Below are positions 34,381 to 46,480 of a DNA stretch of 64,000 nt, piece after piece. Under the pieces are notes generated by a model. It was not told the origin of the DNA and ran no database searches. It worked only from the letters and a program-made list of their open reading frames with translations. The stretch comes from Zygnema cylindricum. Its lineage: Eukaryota > Streptophyta > Zygnematophyceae > Zygnematales > Zygnemataceae. The position numbers were made by a program, and so were the translations under genes. Within the stretch, counting starts at the first letter, position 1, and every line of letters begins with the position of its first letter. The stretch lies in the NCBI GenBank assembly GCA_037447655.1, contig JBBHKE010001099.1:213349-277348 (forward strand), given 5' to 3'.

Positions 34381-35520
34381 CTCGAAAGCACCACAGACTA
34401 CCCCAAAAACAACCTACTTTGAATTCACCCAGAATTTTACAGAATGAACAAAACAAGCCGAAAGTACATAAAAGGATATTTTTTAGGTCACTTAGTATTC
34501 CCACAAAATGTCATATAAAATTATCAAATAGAATTATCACATCATCGAGTCAAAGTTGCAGAAAAGCAATTTGCCAGAACTTTGATTGATCAGACCATCT
34601 TCACAACGAAGTAAAACACAAATAAGGCTTATAGTAGGACTGTAAATCTGTGACAATATTAAAATTACAAATAGGAACACACATGCAAAATTTCAGGTAA
34701 TTGTGCCAACAGATTTGAGGGCAAACCTTAGATGAAATTACAAAAAATGACCAAAAATAGATTCTGGTATAGCAAGTTCCTATGTTCAAAATGACTAAGT
34801 CCTACAAATATACTGTAGAGCTCACTACTGAATGTACGGAGGCATACCAGCCGTACGCATTCTATTAGATACCTCTAGTAATGTTAGCATACCCAAATAA
34901 TTCGAGGTATGTCAGAATGAGTAAATCTACAATATTAACTAAAACACCAAAAGGCAACCCATTGTTGTTTCAAATATTTACATGTACAAAAAATCTCACA
35001 AAATCGTATGTTAAGTCATGCTATGTCACTCAACGAGATTCCTTGAATTTCTTCAAAGAATCTGGGGCGTCCAAAAATAAACATTGTGTGATTGACGCGA
35101 TTGCGCGTGGTCACAAAATCGAAACGAAATCCACATGAGTCGTCAAATATCCCACGACGTCGCGAAGAGCATTCATGTCCACTTGCCAAATAAGACGCTC
35201 TGTACCTGCGGCGTCTTTTTTCATAAATGCGCATGTCACATTTTGTTTTGTACGAGCGACATATCTTTATCAACATTTCAAATATTTTGGATCGGATCGT
35301 TTCGCGATCCGCAGTCCATTTCCCACCACATTACGCACCACTCAAATAGTCCCTCACGTCCCTTTAATTTTTAATCATATAACTACTCCCCCAATCCACA
35401 AATCCATGCAAACCTCCATTCTTACCACCACATTACTTTCGGAAATAATTTACCCATGAAACGTCGCATGCGCACAAAATGTCGTGTACGCACGAAACTA
35501 ACTTTTCAAAAACATCACAT
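34380..35520. repeat. LTR-like block, family C, copy 1
   Basis: Shares with 38100-39290 a series of matching stretches, including tgtacggaggcataccagcc, gtcagaatgagtaaatcta and a 3' part with tcgtatg..gtcactcaa. They are diverged direct copies roughly 3.7 kb apart and may be LTRs of the plus-strand gag remnant between them. Confidence 0.55.
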
Positions 35521-36060
35521 TAGAGGTAGACAGACGGAATTTGTGGGAACAGGAATTGAATTTTATTTGGGACGCTCGGCGTAGGTCAAGTGGGCTTCTC
35601 AACTAGCAGATTTCCACTTCTTTAGGGACAGGGCCGCTTCCAAGAGCGCCAACTCAAGAAACAACTCTCACTTCGAGAACCCAACCACGGATTCCTTCCC
35701 TGGAGATTGGCCAATATACTCCTCCTCAGCGCGAAGGGGGGGGGAACCAGAGGACCTAATAGGAAGGGTTTGGGTGCAGATCTCCATCTTGAACTTGTTC
35801 CTTCTTCTCAGGAAGTGTCCACCTTTGTCTCGGTAGCAGTCTCTTTCGCCGCGCAAGCTTTGGTGGAATTACGACCATCTGAAAGGATTCACATTCTATT
35901 GAGATCGCCCACTCCTCTTTCGCCACCGCCCCAAAAATCTTGTGATCCTCCCTCTTCTCTGTTGATTTGAGGCAACCAGTGACCCAGAGGAGGAAGAAGA
36001 AGCACCAGCCGTTGCCATAATATTCAGATTACAAAATAGGAAACTCTCACGGAAACCACA
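35521..36060 (+). other. Unassigned stretch between LTR-like blocks
   Basis: A plus frame at 35707-35970 encodes Ser/Leu/Pro-rich sequence without a recognisable domain. Probably retroelement remnant. Confidence 0.3.
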
Positions 36061-36069
36061 AAAAGACCG

Positions 36070-36560
36070 ACTTCACAATGAAGCCCCACGCAAACCAGAC
36101 ACACACTAGGTCTGTAAATTTTCCACAATATAAATAGTTTAACAAAGAATTTACATGCAGAATTTCACAGGGTTCTGCCAAAAGATCACAATGATCTTGC
36201 AATTCAAAAAGACAAAAAAACTGCTTCGCAGTTTTCCATTCACTGAAATCCTAACTCCAAAATATTATAAGTCCTACATATACAAAGTGAACCTACAGCT
36301 GATCTACACCGTACCACAACAACCGTGGTGTGTCGGTACACTAAACATTAATCAAACTAAACCCCGCCATCTACCGTACAAGTATTTACATCAATCCTTA
36401 ACCCTAGCCACTGCTAAAGTACGCAGTCAAAGTTAGTCTGCTGAAATGACGGCTCGGTCAATATTTCTCTTCCAAAAATGACAGCAAACTCCGTCCGCCG
36501 TCCGCGTATTCATTCATTACCGAAGATGAACCTCCACGTGTAAATCTGGTCCCTCAAGTA
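36070..36560. repeat. LTR-like block, family C, partial copy
   Basis: Resembles part of 34590-34920 (aggtctgtaaat..ccacaatat, tacatgcagaatttcac, ccaaaatatt.taagtcctac). Truncated and diverged. Confidence 0.4.
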
Positions 36561-36570
36561 AATATGTACT

Positions 36571-38100
36571 TTGTCAACCAACTCAACCAAGCTTGACTTC
36601 CCCACGGACCGACACGTGTACATAGAGTGTACCAAATCTGTGAACTCCCTTTGGAGTTACATACCACACGACATCTTGTCTATGTCAATTCATTTTGTAC
36701 ACAAAAACCGACTAAGTCTAGACTCTCTTTCTCACACACGAGATATAGAGAGGACTAAAGGTTTCCAAAACCAACATCCTCCTCCTCCACCTCCTCCTTC
36801 TCATTCCCTGGGACCTAAACGTGACTCCGCGGATATCCCTGCAGTAACACCCGGGTTGGTGGTTGGTCCTCCTGTTACTTCAGCCCTGCCTGAAACCAGA
36901 ATACCTGCCTATTCTCCACCTCACCGTCGTTCTCTATCATCTAGCTCTGAACCCCTATCCTCATCTCGGTTGGAACTTACCGCCTATGGCTTACACTTTT
37001 TCCCAAGTAAATGCCTCCATCTTCTCCTTCATCTCCGTCTTCCCGAGGTACTCCTCCGAATAGACCTCGACTCTTGAGACCCAATCAGGACAAGTCGTCG
37101 CGCTCGGACAATGCTGAAAACAGGGACAAAAACCGCTAGAATCAACGATCCCCTTGCCAGATTTTCAGGAGCACAGTGGGGGGGGAGGCCCTCCTCTTTT
37201 AGGGCTGCAACTTCTATTAGAGAAGGATGCAGTTTTTCAGCAGCACAGTGGGGGGGAGGCCCTCCTCTTTTAGGGCTACACCTTCAACTAGAGAAGGATA
37301 AAGTTCCGGTATGGAAGACAAGGACCAAGGAATCATCTCACGTGCTCAGTTTGTCAGTCCTACTAGGACGTCCTCTCCATAGTTCACCAACCTTGCTGCG
37401 GAGGAGAAAGAAATGGAAGATGTCCAAATCTTTACACGGGACAGCTCATGAATTGCATTATCTGATTTCGAACTCTTGTGGAAACCCTTCACTCAGTTAG
37501 AAATTAACAAATATCGTGGAGGAGCCATTCTCGTGGACTTCGAGACCACTATTTTACCCATGATGGTTAACTACTTTTTTGGCGATGCATTGGCCGACTA
37601 CAAAGAAAGATAGCACCTGCTAATGGCCCTTTGCATCAAAGTTTCAAATCCGGTCCTAGATGCGGCTGTCGTCCAAGTGGGGGCTGGTCGAGCTACAGGG
37701 GCGGCTGACCATGTTACTGCCACTTTCACCAAGGATATGAAAGTGCAAGGACAAGGACTCACAAACATAAACCAATTGCAAGCAATTCAAGCAGCCAAGG
37801 ACGCCACACGCATGATTGCAAATCCCACTCCTTGTAAAATTATTTTGAACACCTGGAGGCTTCTTTACACTGAAAATAATTAATCAGCTATTAAGGAATT
37901 TATAGAATTATGGTGTTTGAAAAATAAAACACCGCTGACTCTTTTTATCCGACTCTCGAGTTATGTCAAAAGACAAAACTTTCCACAATTGATCAGGTGG
38001 CCATAACCACTAAATTGACGGCTATGGCCACTTAATATTTCATCGCAGTCCGTAATTCTTTCGGGCCAACAGGGTAGAGTGTTGTCCATAGCCTATTTTA
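36571..38100 (+). pseudogene. Plus-strand retroelement gag remnant, proline-rich
   Basis: 36571-37077 encodes a Pro/Ser-rich region with a run of prolines. About 37500-37883 encodes RGGAILVDFETTILPMMVNY and FFGDALADYKER, then KDMKVQGQGL. It looks like the body of a gag with stops and shifts. No catalytic motif. Confidence 0.4.
37160..37300. repeat. Tandem duplication of about 71 bp with poly-G
   Basis: Two copies of a unit containing cacagtgggggggaggccct and cctcttttagggct, beginning near 37160 and 37231. Confidence 0.85.
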
Positions 38101-39290
38101 TCCATGGACTACGCTCGGAAGCACCACCAACTACCTCTCAAACAGCTGTGTTTCAAACAGCACAGATTACTCCACAATAAACAAAACCACCTCAAACTGC
38201 CCAATATGCAGTAAACCACATACACTGAAAACTCCCAAAGTTACAGCAAAATCCACCAAGGAATCTAGAAGATATGAGCTCCAGAGTTTCCCAAAAATAG
38301 TTGACAGCTTCACAAACTAACGACTTAGACTGCTCACAGAATCTTAGAGAGATACAGGAATACAATGAAACTTCACACACATATTATTATATATCTTAGA
38401 ATAACTCAAAAAAGTTTCACATGGAAGAACCAAACTGAGTGATCACACCAACAGGTCAAAGATGCAGAAAACAGTCTGCCATTGCTTTGATAAACTTGAC
38501 TGCGATAAATAAGAATAAACTAAGTCCTATGCTTTATACACTCAGGCTCAATACTGGCTGTACGGAGGCATACCAGCCGTACACTAACTATTAGCTACCT
38601 CTATTAATGTTAGTATACAAAAATATTTCTATATATTGTCAGAATGAGTAAATCTACACTAAAAACTAATACACATAAAGACAAACCAATGTTGATACAA
38701 ATATGTACAAGTAGACGCAATCTAACAAAATCGTATGCTGAGTCACTCAATGAACTGATGTCATGTCATCCAAATAAACCGTACCGTAATCACGTCATTT
38801 GAAATAAATCCGGCGTGTCACATAAAAGGTACACGTCATTTGCGATAAATGTCGTCTGTTGCATTAGATTCCGTATGGACGGCGTATTCTTTTAAAACAT
38901 TTCGAATATAAATCGTTCGATCGCTTCGCAATCCGCCGTCCATTTCCTAGCGCATTCCGCGCCACTCAATTAGTCCATTGATTTTATCGGTACACTTAAT
39001 TCCCCCAAATTACGTACGCCTCAAACCGTATTATCAAGGCTATATTAAAATGGGTGTGTACAAATTTAAGTCTTTAAAACAAAATTCCCTCAAAGACTTG
39101 ATTTCTTTCATCCCTGAGTCAACCCTTTTTATATTGCACTACAGTAAATAAACCGCTTTACACTTTCACAAATATCAAATTCAAACTTAACATTGTACTG
39201 AATAAGTACGCATGAATTACAATGTACACGAAACTAAATATTCGAAATACCAACACAGAGAGCATAAGACAATTGGATTCCAAGCTAGGC
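38100..39290. repeat. LTR-like block, family C, copy 2
   Basis: Diverged direct copy of 34380-35520 (tgtacggaggcataccagcc at about 38560; gtcagaatgagtaaatcta at about 38638). Carries no gene. Confidence 0.55.
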
Positions 39291-39349
39291 AATTTAGGAT
39301 ATCAATCCCTCGGCAAAGGAAATCTCGTTGGTTGACATAAAATTATATG

Positions 39350-41480
39350 ACCACTTCAAAAGCAGTAACAGTCCAGCCAGGGGGAAATTTCTTGGGTTTA
39401 CGCGAGAGATGCCTTTGCACAATGATGAACAAGGAGAACTTCAAGCTTTGCGAAAGCTTAAAGAAAAATAGGTGGCTAATGGCAGATCAAAACCCGCCAT
39501 AGCGGCTGATGACAAAGTCTTCCTGTACAATTGCCTAAGTTGTCGACAAAACGGTCATGGGTGGAAATGTTGCCCAAACAAGCTCAAACTTGAACTCGTC
39601 ATCAAACAAAACAAAATTGATAAGGAAAGAGCTGAAAGGACTCGGAAGCAGCAAGAAAGGAAACAAGGAGGGGGGGTGGAAGAACGAACACCAGTGACAA
39701 AGGAGAATTACCTCCCAACTCCGCGGTATGAAACTTCCAAGATGTCTTAGTCACAGTTGAGGCAAATCAAACTTTCAAAGTTTGATGATGGTAGGGTGTC
39801 AAATGAGCTACAGGGGAAATACTTGACCGAATGTTCAAGTGTGTAGCATGCGGCTTCATAGGACACCAGGAGGAACAATGTTTCCACAAAAATGGTGTAC
39901 TTAAAGAAATGATGCAGTTCACTTTGTTTACACGAGAAAGAGAAATCGGAGTGAATCCTCTACCACTACAACTCCTCCACTCATGGGGGCGCCGTATCCA
40001 GACATGAATGAAGAGCCCGAACGATCGTTTTAGTGGAACCGAAGCTAACATCGGCGAGGATCATCTAACAGCAAAGTCAAGAATTGGCCGCAATGGCAGC
40101 AAAATTGGCAGCCTTTTGCATCAGATCCTCCTCTAGAAAACCTCCTCTGATGGCAGCAAAAAAAACTCCAAAAACAAAAACAAGAGTTATTGCAAAAGTT
40201 TGCGAAGCTTGAACAATAGGTCACGGCGGGTGAGGATGATGACGATGTAATGGGTTGGGATCTAGAACCGCCCAAGGCCCATCATGCACGCATTTTTCTG
40301 TCTGGGGCTTGGAATGTGGGCGTCAGGGACAGTCAAATACAACTTCGCAATTCCACCTCGGAGCAAAAGAAATGACAACCAAAGCTGGCTCAAGGGGACC
40401 ATAAACGGAAGTCACGGGACCCTTGTCTTTCACTCCCCAGGCGGTAATTCTAAACAACAACATCATCTTTGGAATATAACTAACCAATCCACCACTCCTC
40501 GCCACCAAAAACTGCCCCCCGGTTTCAAAAATTACCGAATGGATAAACATAGAAAGCTGGAGAAGGAGGCATTGAAGAAAGAGAGAAAGAGCAGCCAAGA
40601 TTAGTTCCAAAGATACGTGGCTGAAATCCCTGAGGACGCCACCCGTGTAACACCTCTGCACCTGATTAAGACACATAAAGTGAGGAAGCAAGGGGGGGAG
40701 CAAGGGAAACCAAAGAAACTGGGTTCCACCATTTCATCGCCTAACACTGAACCTCCTTCCTCCAAACCATTTTTTATGCTTGTAAGGCACCTCATGCCCT
40801 ACGTTTCATTATGTAAAAAATCTGGCCTCGTCCCATAACGTGCCCGATGATATCATCATTCAGGCACTTGGGAAGTGAGAAGGAACTCAGGCAAATTAGC
40901 CCACATCCGTCTTTTTGTTCACGGAACCCAAAACCCCTATGATAGATAAGGATTATAAAAAGTTATCGGTATTACTTATCCTCAACCGAACCGGCAACTT
41001 CAAACTTAACAGATAGGGGGGATACCAAGAGGCAATGGTCGATACGAGAGAACTCCGAAATCTGATTACTAATTTGACTTTACAGCAAATGCCAAAGGAA
41101 CTTTGACCTGAAATCTGCCCAAGTAATATATGCTTGATCACGGGTGGGCAACATATGCGTGAGCTTGGTTAGCACTGGAAACTTACCGGTCTACCTAAGA
41201 ATCAAGGCTATGTTAATTAAATTTTCAGACGACACGGGCCAAAAAGTGGAAACTTACCGGTCTACGTAAGAATCAAGGCTATGTTAATTAAATTTTCAGA
41301 CGACGCGGGCCAACAAGTCTGATTTGAGCTTCCTTTCTTGGTGGTGGAAGGTACGCAGTTTGAAATTTTGCTTCGGATGGCCACCTAAACCAGGCTTAAT
41401 ATGGGGTTAAGTGTTTGGAAAGAGCTGTTTATAGTTCGAGACCTTGAGGAATTGGAAGGGACCAAGGTGGTGGAACCATT
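39350..41480 (+). pseudogene. Plus-strand gag zinc knuckles and protease-like remnant
   Basis: 39472-39750 encodes a Cys-His box (C-LS-C-RQNG-H-GWK-C) followed by a charged helix. At about 39838-39885 is a second box (C-VA-C-GFIG-H-QEEQ-C) in another frame. From 41150 to 41400 fragments such as LTGLPKNQGYVN, then FLVVEGTQFEILL resemble the end of a retroviral-type protease. Frameshifts and stops throughout; no RT or integrase. Confidence 0.5.
41175..41315. repeat. Tandem duplication of about 71 bp in protease-like remnant
   Basis: Two copies of ggaaacttaccggtctac..taagaatcaaggctatgttaatta...cagacgac.cgggcca, starting near 41179 and 41250. Confidence 0.85.
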
Positions 41481-41541
41481 GGACTAATGGAATCGGGGAA
41501 GGACAAATGCTCCGGTTTCCGAGTGTTACCATGTTTACGCG

Positions 41542-42235
41542 CTCAAATTCTATGGGGTCCATTCCCCTATAAAATTTGCAGATCCAAAGAAGCTTATCTA
41601 GTTAGTTCCGACTCCAATTTTATACAAATCCAAATGATTAACCCCTTGACAATCAAAACTCCAATACAACCTCACCCTTGTGAAATAACACTTTTTGTGT
41701 GCTTTGTTCCACCACAGAATACAAAGTTAGAATATGAGTTTTGGACACATTCACCCACTTTGACTTTCCCTGAGAAATGCAGCCACCATGGCAAGCAAAA
41801 ACTCTAATCGACTACACCCTTGTGTAGCTTGGACTCCCTTGAGTCCGCAACAAAAAGAATCAGTGAAAATGGTCAACTGAGTTGATAGTTATGGCTAGCC
41901 AAAGTTAGCCTTTTTATACAAGAGTGCTCTCAAAGAGAGGCGGCTACCTACCCAAAAATGCTAAGTCCTATTCCCTCCCTAAAACCCCTTCGACTGAAGT
42001 ACGGACCAATCATAGGACTATACGATACAAAAAGTACAAGTACCAAAGTTTTTTTTCTGTACGGTAATTGTACTACATGGCCTAAATAGTAACATCTGTC
42101 ACATCCAGATTTGTTCTCTTGCTCTCTGAAGATTTTGTAAACCCGTACGATGCTGCCACGTGTTATCCGGAGTGGCGGCGACCGGAAAACGCCAAAATGC
42201 CTAAGGGTACCCAAAAAACCCAAGGGCAATATTTA
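41542..42235 (-). mobile_element. Truncated LTR of the gag-only family
   Basis: Begins tcaaattctatggggtccatt and follows the 30523-31669 LTR for about 690 bp (cgactacacccttgtgtagc, gggagaggcggctacctacccaaaa equivalents). It stops before the tRNA-like module. Confidence 0.75.
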
Positions 42236-42639
42236 AAATCTTCAGTCACAATCTTCGGAAGTTCTACCCAAAAGTGAGAAATTCAATTGATAGGTGGTGT
42301 CATTAACCATTCCAGATTCAAGAATCCGGATCTTATCCCTTTTCTCTAGAGTCAACTCTGAAATGGAAGCAGTTTTAAAGGCAGGATACAAGGTGGAAAC
42401 CTATGCAACCGTGGAAAAATCACTTGAGGCCTGGGTGTCAGCGAATACCGCTTGCAACAGCTTCACCAACTATATCCCTAGCAACTCCCCGTGTCCATGA
42501 TTTCCATCGCTCACGAAAGTCTTCCACAAATTGTTGTTAACATTATGGAACCTTATTTAGCAGTGTTGGGAAGAGTAAGTCTAATGATAGCGAGATGGCC
42601 TTGTTAAGGATACTCTATGGCAGGACAATGAAAATGTTG

Positions 42640-44600
42640 TGTATTTGTTTGATAACGTAAAGATACATGTAATATTATCAGCTGCGCTCCACTTAAACCC
42701 AAATGTTGAAAAGATATTGTAAATGAAATAAGACATAAAAGTAAAAATGGATAAATACAACAATAGGCAAGGTGGAAGAAAAAGAAAGGTCAACGACTTA
42801 GCTAGTTATGCCGGTGGATGGCCACTAGGCACCAGGGTCTATTTATATTCCTTGCAGAAGTTATCTTTTTGATGAAAATCTGAATTTAGACTTAACAAGA
42901 ATAAATCGAAATAGAAACAACTGAGACGGAAAAAAGCAAAAACTTAAAACGACAATATGCAAAACACTTATCAGGTTTGAGATAACCAAACTCAAAAGAT
43001 GCGTATAAGCCAAATATAAATAATACACAATCACAAGAAATAAAAGCAACAAAACGATATTCTCAACATAAGACTTCCACACTAATTGATGTTCAACCAA
43101 AGTCGGGAAAAAAAGTTTGTGTTATGAAGACGCGATTGAAATCCACTCAAACGGACGAAAATAGGTGAAGGGAAACCGTGTAGGTCTTGGCCGAAGCCGT
43201 ATACATTAATATGTAAGGCTTTACAAGAGATTGATAATGGAATAGAAACTAGACGCTTCACGCTAAGGCAGAAAATTGCCTCTAAGCTGTCCAGACAATT
43301 TTACAAAGAAAAAGATGGCAGCATAAAATCTTTAATACTGAAAATAATATCAATAAATAATTCCTGCACTTGAAAATTGTGACCATGAAATAATCTAAAA
43401 TGAAATAAGTAACAAAAATTATGCCAAGCGAAAACAGGCAAATCAGAGTACAACATGCTATATAAGTATTTGCATCTAGTTTGGATTCAGCCAATAGGAG
43501 GCCGAAATCTTATGGCCTACGTTACAGAATCTATAACCTACGGATTAAAACCCTTCCTATCTACGTGTGAACGCATGAACCTCCTAATGGTTCACGAATT
43601 AAAATGGTCCAATCACGTTGCTTCGTCATAACTAACAGCTAATTTGTTTATCACTCGCGTAAACAGTCCAGATGTTGTAATTCGAACTGAGTATTAATCT
43701 GCACTAACGGTCAAAATGCTTCTCACGCGAAACGATCAAATTTGTCGTCGGCCGGGATTTCGGGAAATGAAAGTGGGTACGGTAGGACTTTTGGTACGGT
43801 CCAATTTGTAGCCGCAAGAATTTTGAACAATGTTGTAGAAACTAATGGTTTTATTAGTATTTTCTAGGTCTGAAAAGAAATATAGAAGTCGAGGCAGTCT
43901 ATCTCTAACTTCTCTCTCCAACTCTCAAACTTGTCGCAGTCACTGAGAAATTGGAGCGGCCACCGTTAGTATGTACGACCGGCCAACGTAAGTATGTACG
44001 ACCCTGCGAAACCCAATTACACCCGAATGCAAATTAGTGTAGCGGTTGCCGATCCTAAAACCTAAATATAAACAATTAAAATGGCCGACGAGATGCGGCA
44101 TTACAGCTGTCGTGCATGTTTATGATAACGTGAAGATGCATGCAATATAATCAGTTGTGCTCCCCTTAAACCCAAATGATGAAAAATATTGTAAATAAAA
44201 TAAGACATAAAAGTAAAAATGGATAAATACAACAACAGGTAAGGTGGAAGAAAAAGAAATATCAACGACTTAGCTGGTTATGGTTAGGTCGGTTTATTCC
44301 CCCCCCCAACTCTTTATTTAGCAGAGGAGCTGGCCAACACGACCGAAAGCTCGCGACATCCGTGGCGAAACCAGTGACCATCCGGAACCGCCAACAATGG
44401 TGGCACCTAACACTCCATGTGAAACCCTTTATTGAAGTGATCACAAAGTAACATGGTAGTCTCCCCGTCCGATCAATGAGAAAAGGTACATGCTATCACC
44501 TTCGTAATCAGCATCCGCATAGGATCCATATCCTGAGACAAAACTGGTAAATAACATGGAGCACAATTCTTGGAGTGCTCCCAAAATCTCAGCGTGTCCG
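42640..44600 (-). mobile_element. 3' end of a second gag-protease (Ty3-like) element
   Basis: From high to low coordinates, minus strand. 44600-44312 encodes the end of the protease frame: GFHMEC and then LAVPDGHWFRHGCREL, ending SSSAK-stop, aligned with GFPMEC...SSSTD-stop of the nested element. A poly-G tract follows. Next comes an LTR-terminal block (44108-44280), an LTR core ending ggcattaca at 44105, and again the terminal block at about 42640-42850. The rest of the element is missing. One in-frame TAG interrupts the short protease piece. Confidence 0.65.
43834..43956 (+). mobile_element. 123-bp Copia LTR-start fragment, plus orientation
   Basis: Starts tgtagaaactaatggtttta and ends gagaaattgga. 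It is the inverse of 33948-34070 and nearly identical to it. It sits inside the LTR of the gag-protease element. Confidence 0.75.
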
Positions 44601-44605
44601 CTCTA

Positions 44606-44713
44606 TAAAAATTGATGGTTATTTTAGTATTTTCTAAGTCTAAAATATAGTGCACAAAAAAGAAGCCGAGGCAGTCTGACTCTAACTTCTCTCTCCAACT
44701 CTCACACTTGTTG
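44606..44713 (+). mobile_element. Copia LTR-start fragment fused to pol
   Basis: Reads aaattgatggttattttagt... to ttgttgcagtcac. It is the first part of a Copia LTR in plus orientation, joined directly to the truncated minus-strand pol of the next element. Confidence 0.65.
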
Positions 44714-45308
44714 CAGTCACAAGTGGGATAGAGGGTAATCTCGGGTTTCTCCGAACAACTTCACCTTCTCCCCTATCCGTGGAGTCCATCTCCGGTCGTT
44801 CATCGTCCATTTCGCGTATTTCCTTGTTTTCTTCCTCGGTTTCAATCGGAAGTTGTGACTCCAAGAGAGGGTCACTCTCAGTCAGATTTTTCTCTTCCTC
44901 TGCACGGTCACGCTGAACCGGATTTCGGTTAGTAGAATCAGCATCTAACTCACTTTCGGATTCAATTCTAATTCTGACCGGTTTAGTGTACTTAAAGGGA
45001 TCTATGGATTTTCCTTCATCCATAACTACCAAGTATTTTACTAGAAGTATGTCTTCTCTTCCGAGATCATAAACTCCATACCCTTTTACGTTATCATCAT
45101 ACCCAAGTAAGTATCCGGGCTTTCCTCTAGCATCTAACTTCCAATCAGATTTTTCTGTGTTTAAACTACACACTTGACTTCCAAACACTTTTAAGTGTGA
45201 TATGTTAGGTTTCCTCCCAGTCCATCTTTCATAAGGTGTTTGACCTTTTACAGCTGAGGTAAGGACTCTATTTTTGAGATAGTTAGCACAATTCAAGCTT
45301 CTGCCCAA
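44682..45308 (-). pseudogene. Copia integrase C-terminus and linker to RT
   Basis: Encodes LNCANYLKNRVLTSAVKGQT and then PYERWTGRKPNISHLKVFGS, the GKGY/GYLLGYDD segment, and an acidic Glu/Asp-rich linker that normally precedes RT. The frame is shifted by one relative to the integrase core at about 45300. The reading stops at 44713, where pol is cut off; the RT and RNase H are lost. Confidence 0.85.
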
Positions 45309-45850
45309 AAACTTTTCCTTATCTTTTTATCCGTCAACATACTACGGGCACTATCACTTAATGTCTGATTTAGTCTCTCGGCTACACCATTTTGTTTTGG
45401 GTTCTTTGGGACAGTCTTTTGGTGTTGAACCCCTTCCTCTTTCAAGTAATCCTCAAACTCATTAGAAGTGAATTCCCCCCCATTATCACTTCTCACTCTC
45501 TTTATAGGTGTCTCATGAAGCTTTTCACTCCATGATTTATATTCCTTAAAATAAGCCGAAGCCTCAGATTTGTTTTTCAAGAAATATACTCTAGAGTATC
45601 TAGACCAATCATCAATGATAGTAAGCATAAATCTTTTTCCTCCAACTGATGGCACTTTGGTCGGTCCCCATGTGTCAGTGTGAACCAAATCTAAAACCTT
45701 TTCACCCTTATATGTTGCGGCTTTTGGAAAAGGCAATCTGTGGGCTTTTCCTTGAGCACACCCACTACAATCATCCAAAGTCTCATTATCTCCAAAATAA
45801 ATGCCCTCAACTACACCCATTTTCTCATTTCCTTTAATCTATCTAGATGC
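45293..45850 (-). pseudogene. Copia integrase catalytic core
   Basis: Zinc-binding half (CSGCAQGKAHRLPFPK) and rve core. The first catalytic Asp is in DLVHTDTWGP, the second in RSDNGGEFTS, and the Glu in NGVAERLNQTL. All three DDE residues are present. Ends FWAEA, followed by a frameshift. The upstream GAG-pre-integrase part (WHKRLGH-type) is in another frame at about 45880-45830. Confidence 0.9.
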
Positions 45851-45995
45851 ACATGTCCCAATCTTTTATGCCACATCATCAAATCACTTACACCAGCATA
45901 GTAAACTCTTGTCTTTCTATTACTCAAATTAGGCCTAAACATTCCTTGGCTTCAGCTGTGAAGTACACTTCATTCTCATATCTAGCAACAAAGAC

Positions 45996-46451
45996 TCATT
46001 TCTTAGTACTAGTCTCAAAACCCTTATCATCTAAGACTGACGTAAAGATAAGATTCTTGTTCAACTCTGGGATAAAAAAAACATTACAGAAAGTGACTAT
46101 GGATGCCTTTCCATCAACTAAGACTCTCAGATCCACATATCCCACTAAATTAGTGGTGACTATTCTCCCATCCCCATACTCTATCTCTACAGTAGGGATC
46201 TTTCTCATTTTGGTAAACAATGGTTTTTCTTTACATTTATGCATAGAGGCTCCTGAATCAATAATCCATCCTTCTTCACGAGCTTCTCTTACTCTACCGA
46301 AAGCAAACTTTTGCCTCCTTGGAATCTTTGGCTCACCTTTCACCTCAAGCTCCTCGTTGAGGAGGAGTTCTCCATTGTCCTCATCGGAGTCCTCTCCGAT
46401 GACTTGTGTTGCCACAAATGCCTTTTTTTTTTGTGACTGGTTTTCCGACAT
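45996..46451 (-). pseudogene. Copia gag-protease segment
   Basis: PRRQKFAFGRVREAREEGWI, then the aspartic-protease active site IDSGASMH and the family-typical KPLFTKMRKIPTVEIEYGDG. It ends LDDKGFETSTKK. The protease cleaves the gag-pol polyprotein. The reading frame is open but detached from gag by a shift near 46450. Confidence 0.88.
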
Positions 46452-46480
46452 GTTCCTCCTTCAATCTCAGCTCTGTCAGT

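Noticed and set aside
44470-44535. Possible Copia RNase H motif (YADADYEGD)
   Set aside because: Position just before the GFHMEC block shows that it is the protease C-terminal region of the gag-protease element.
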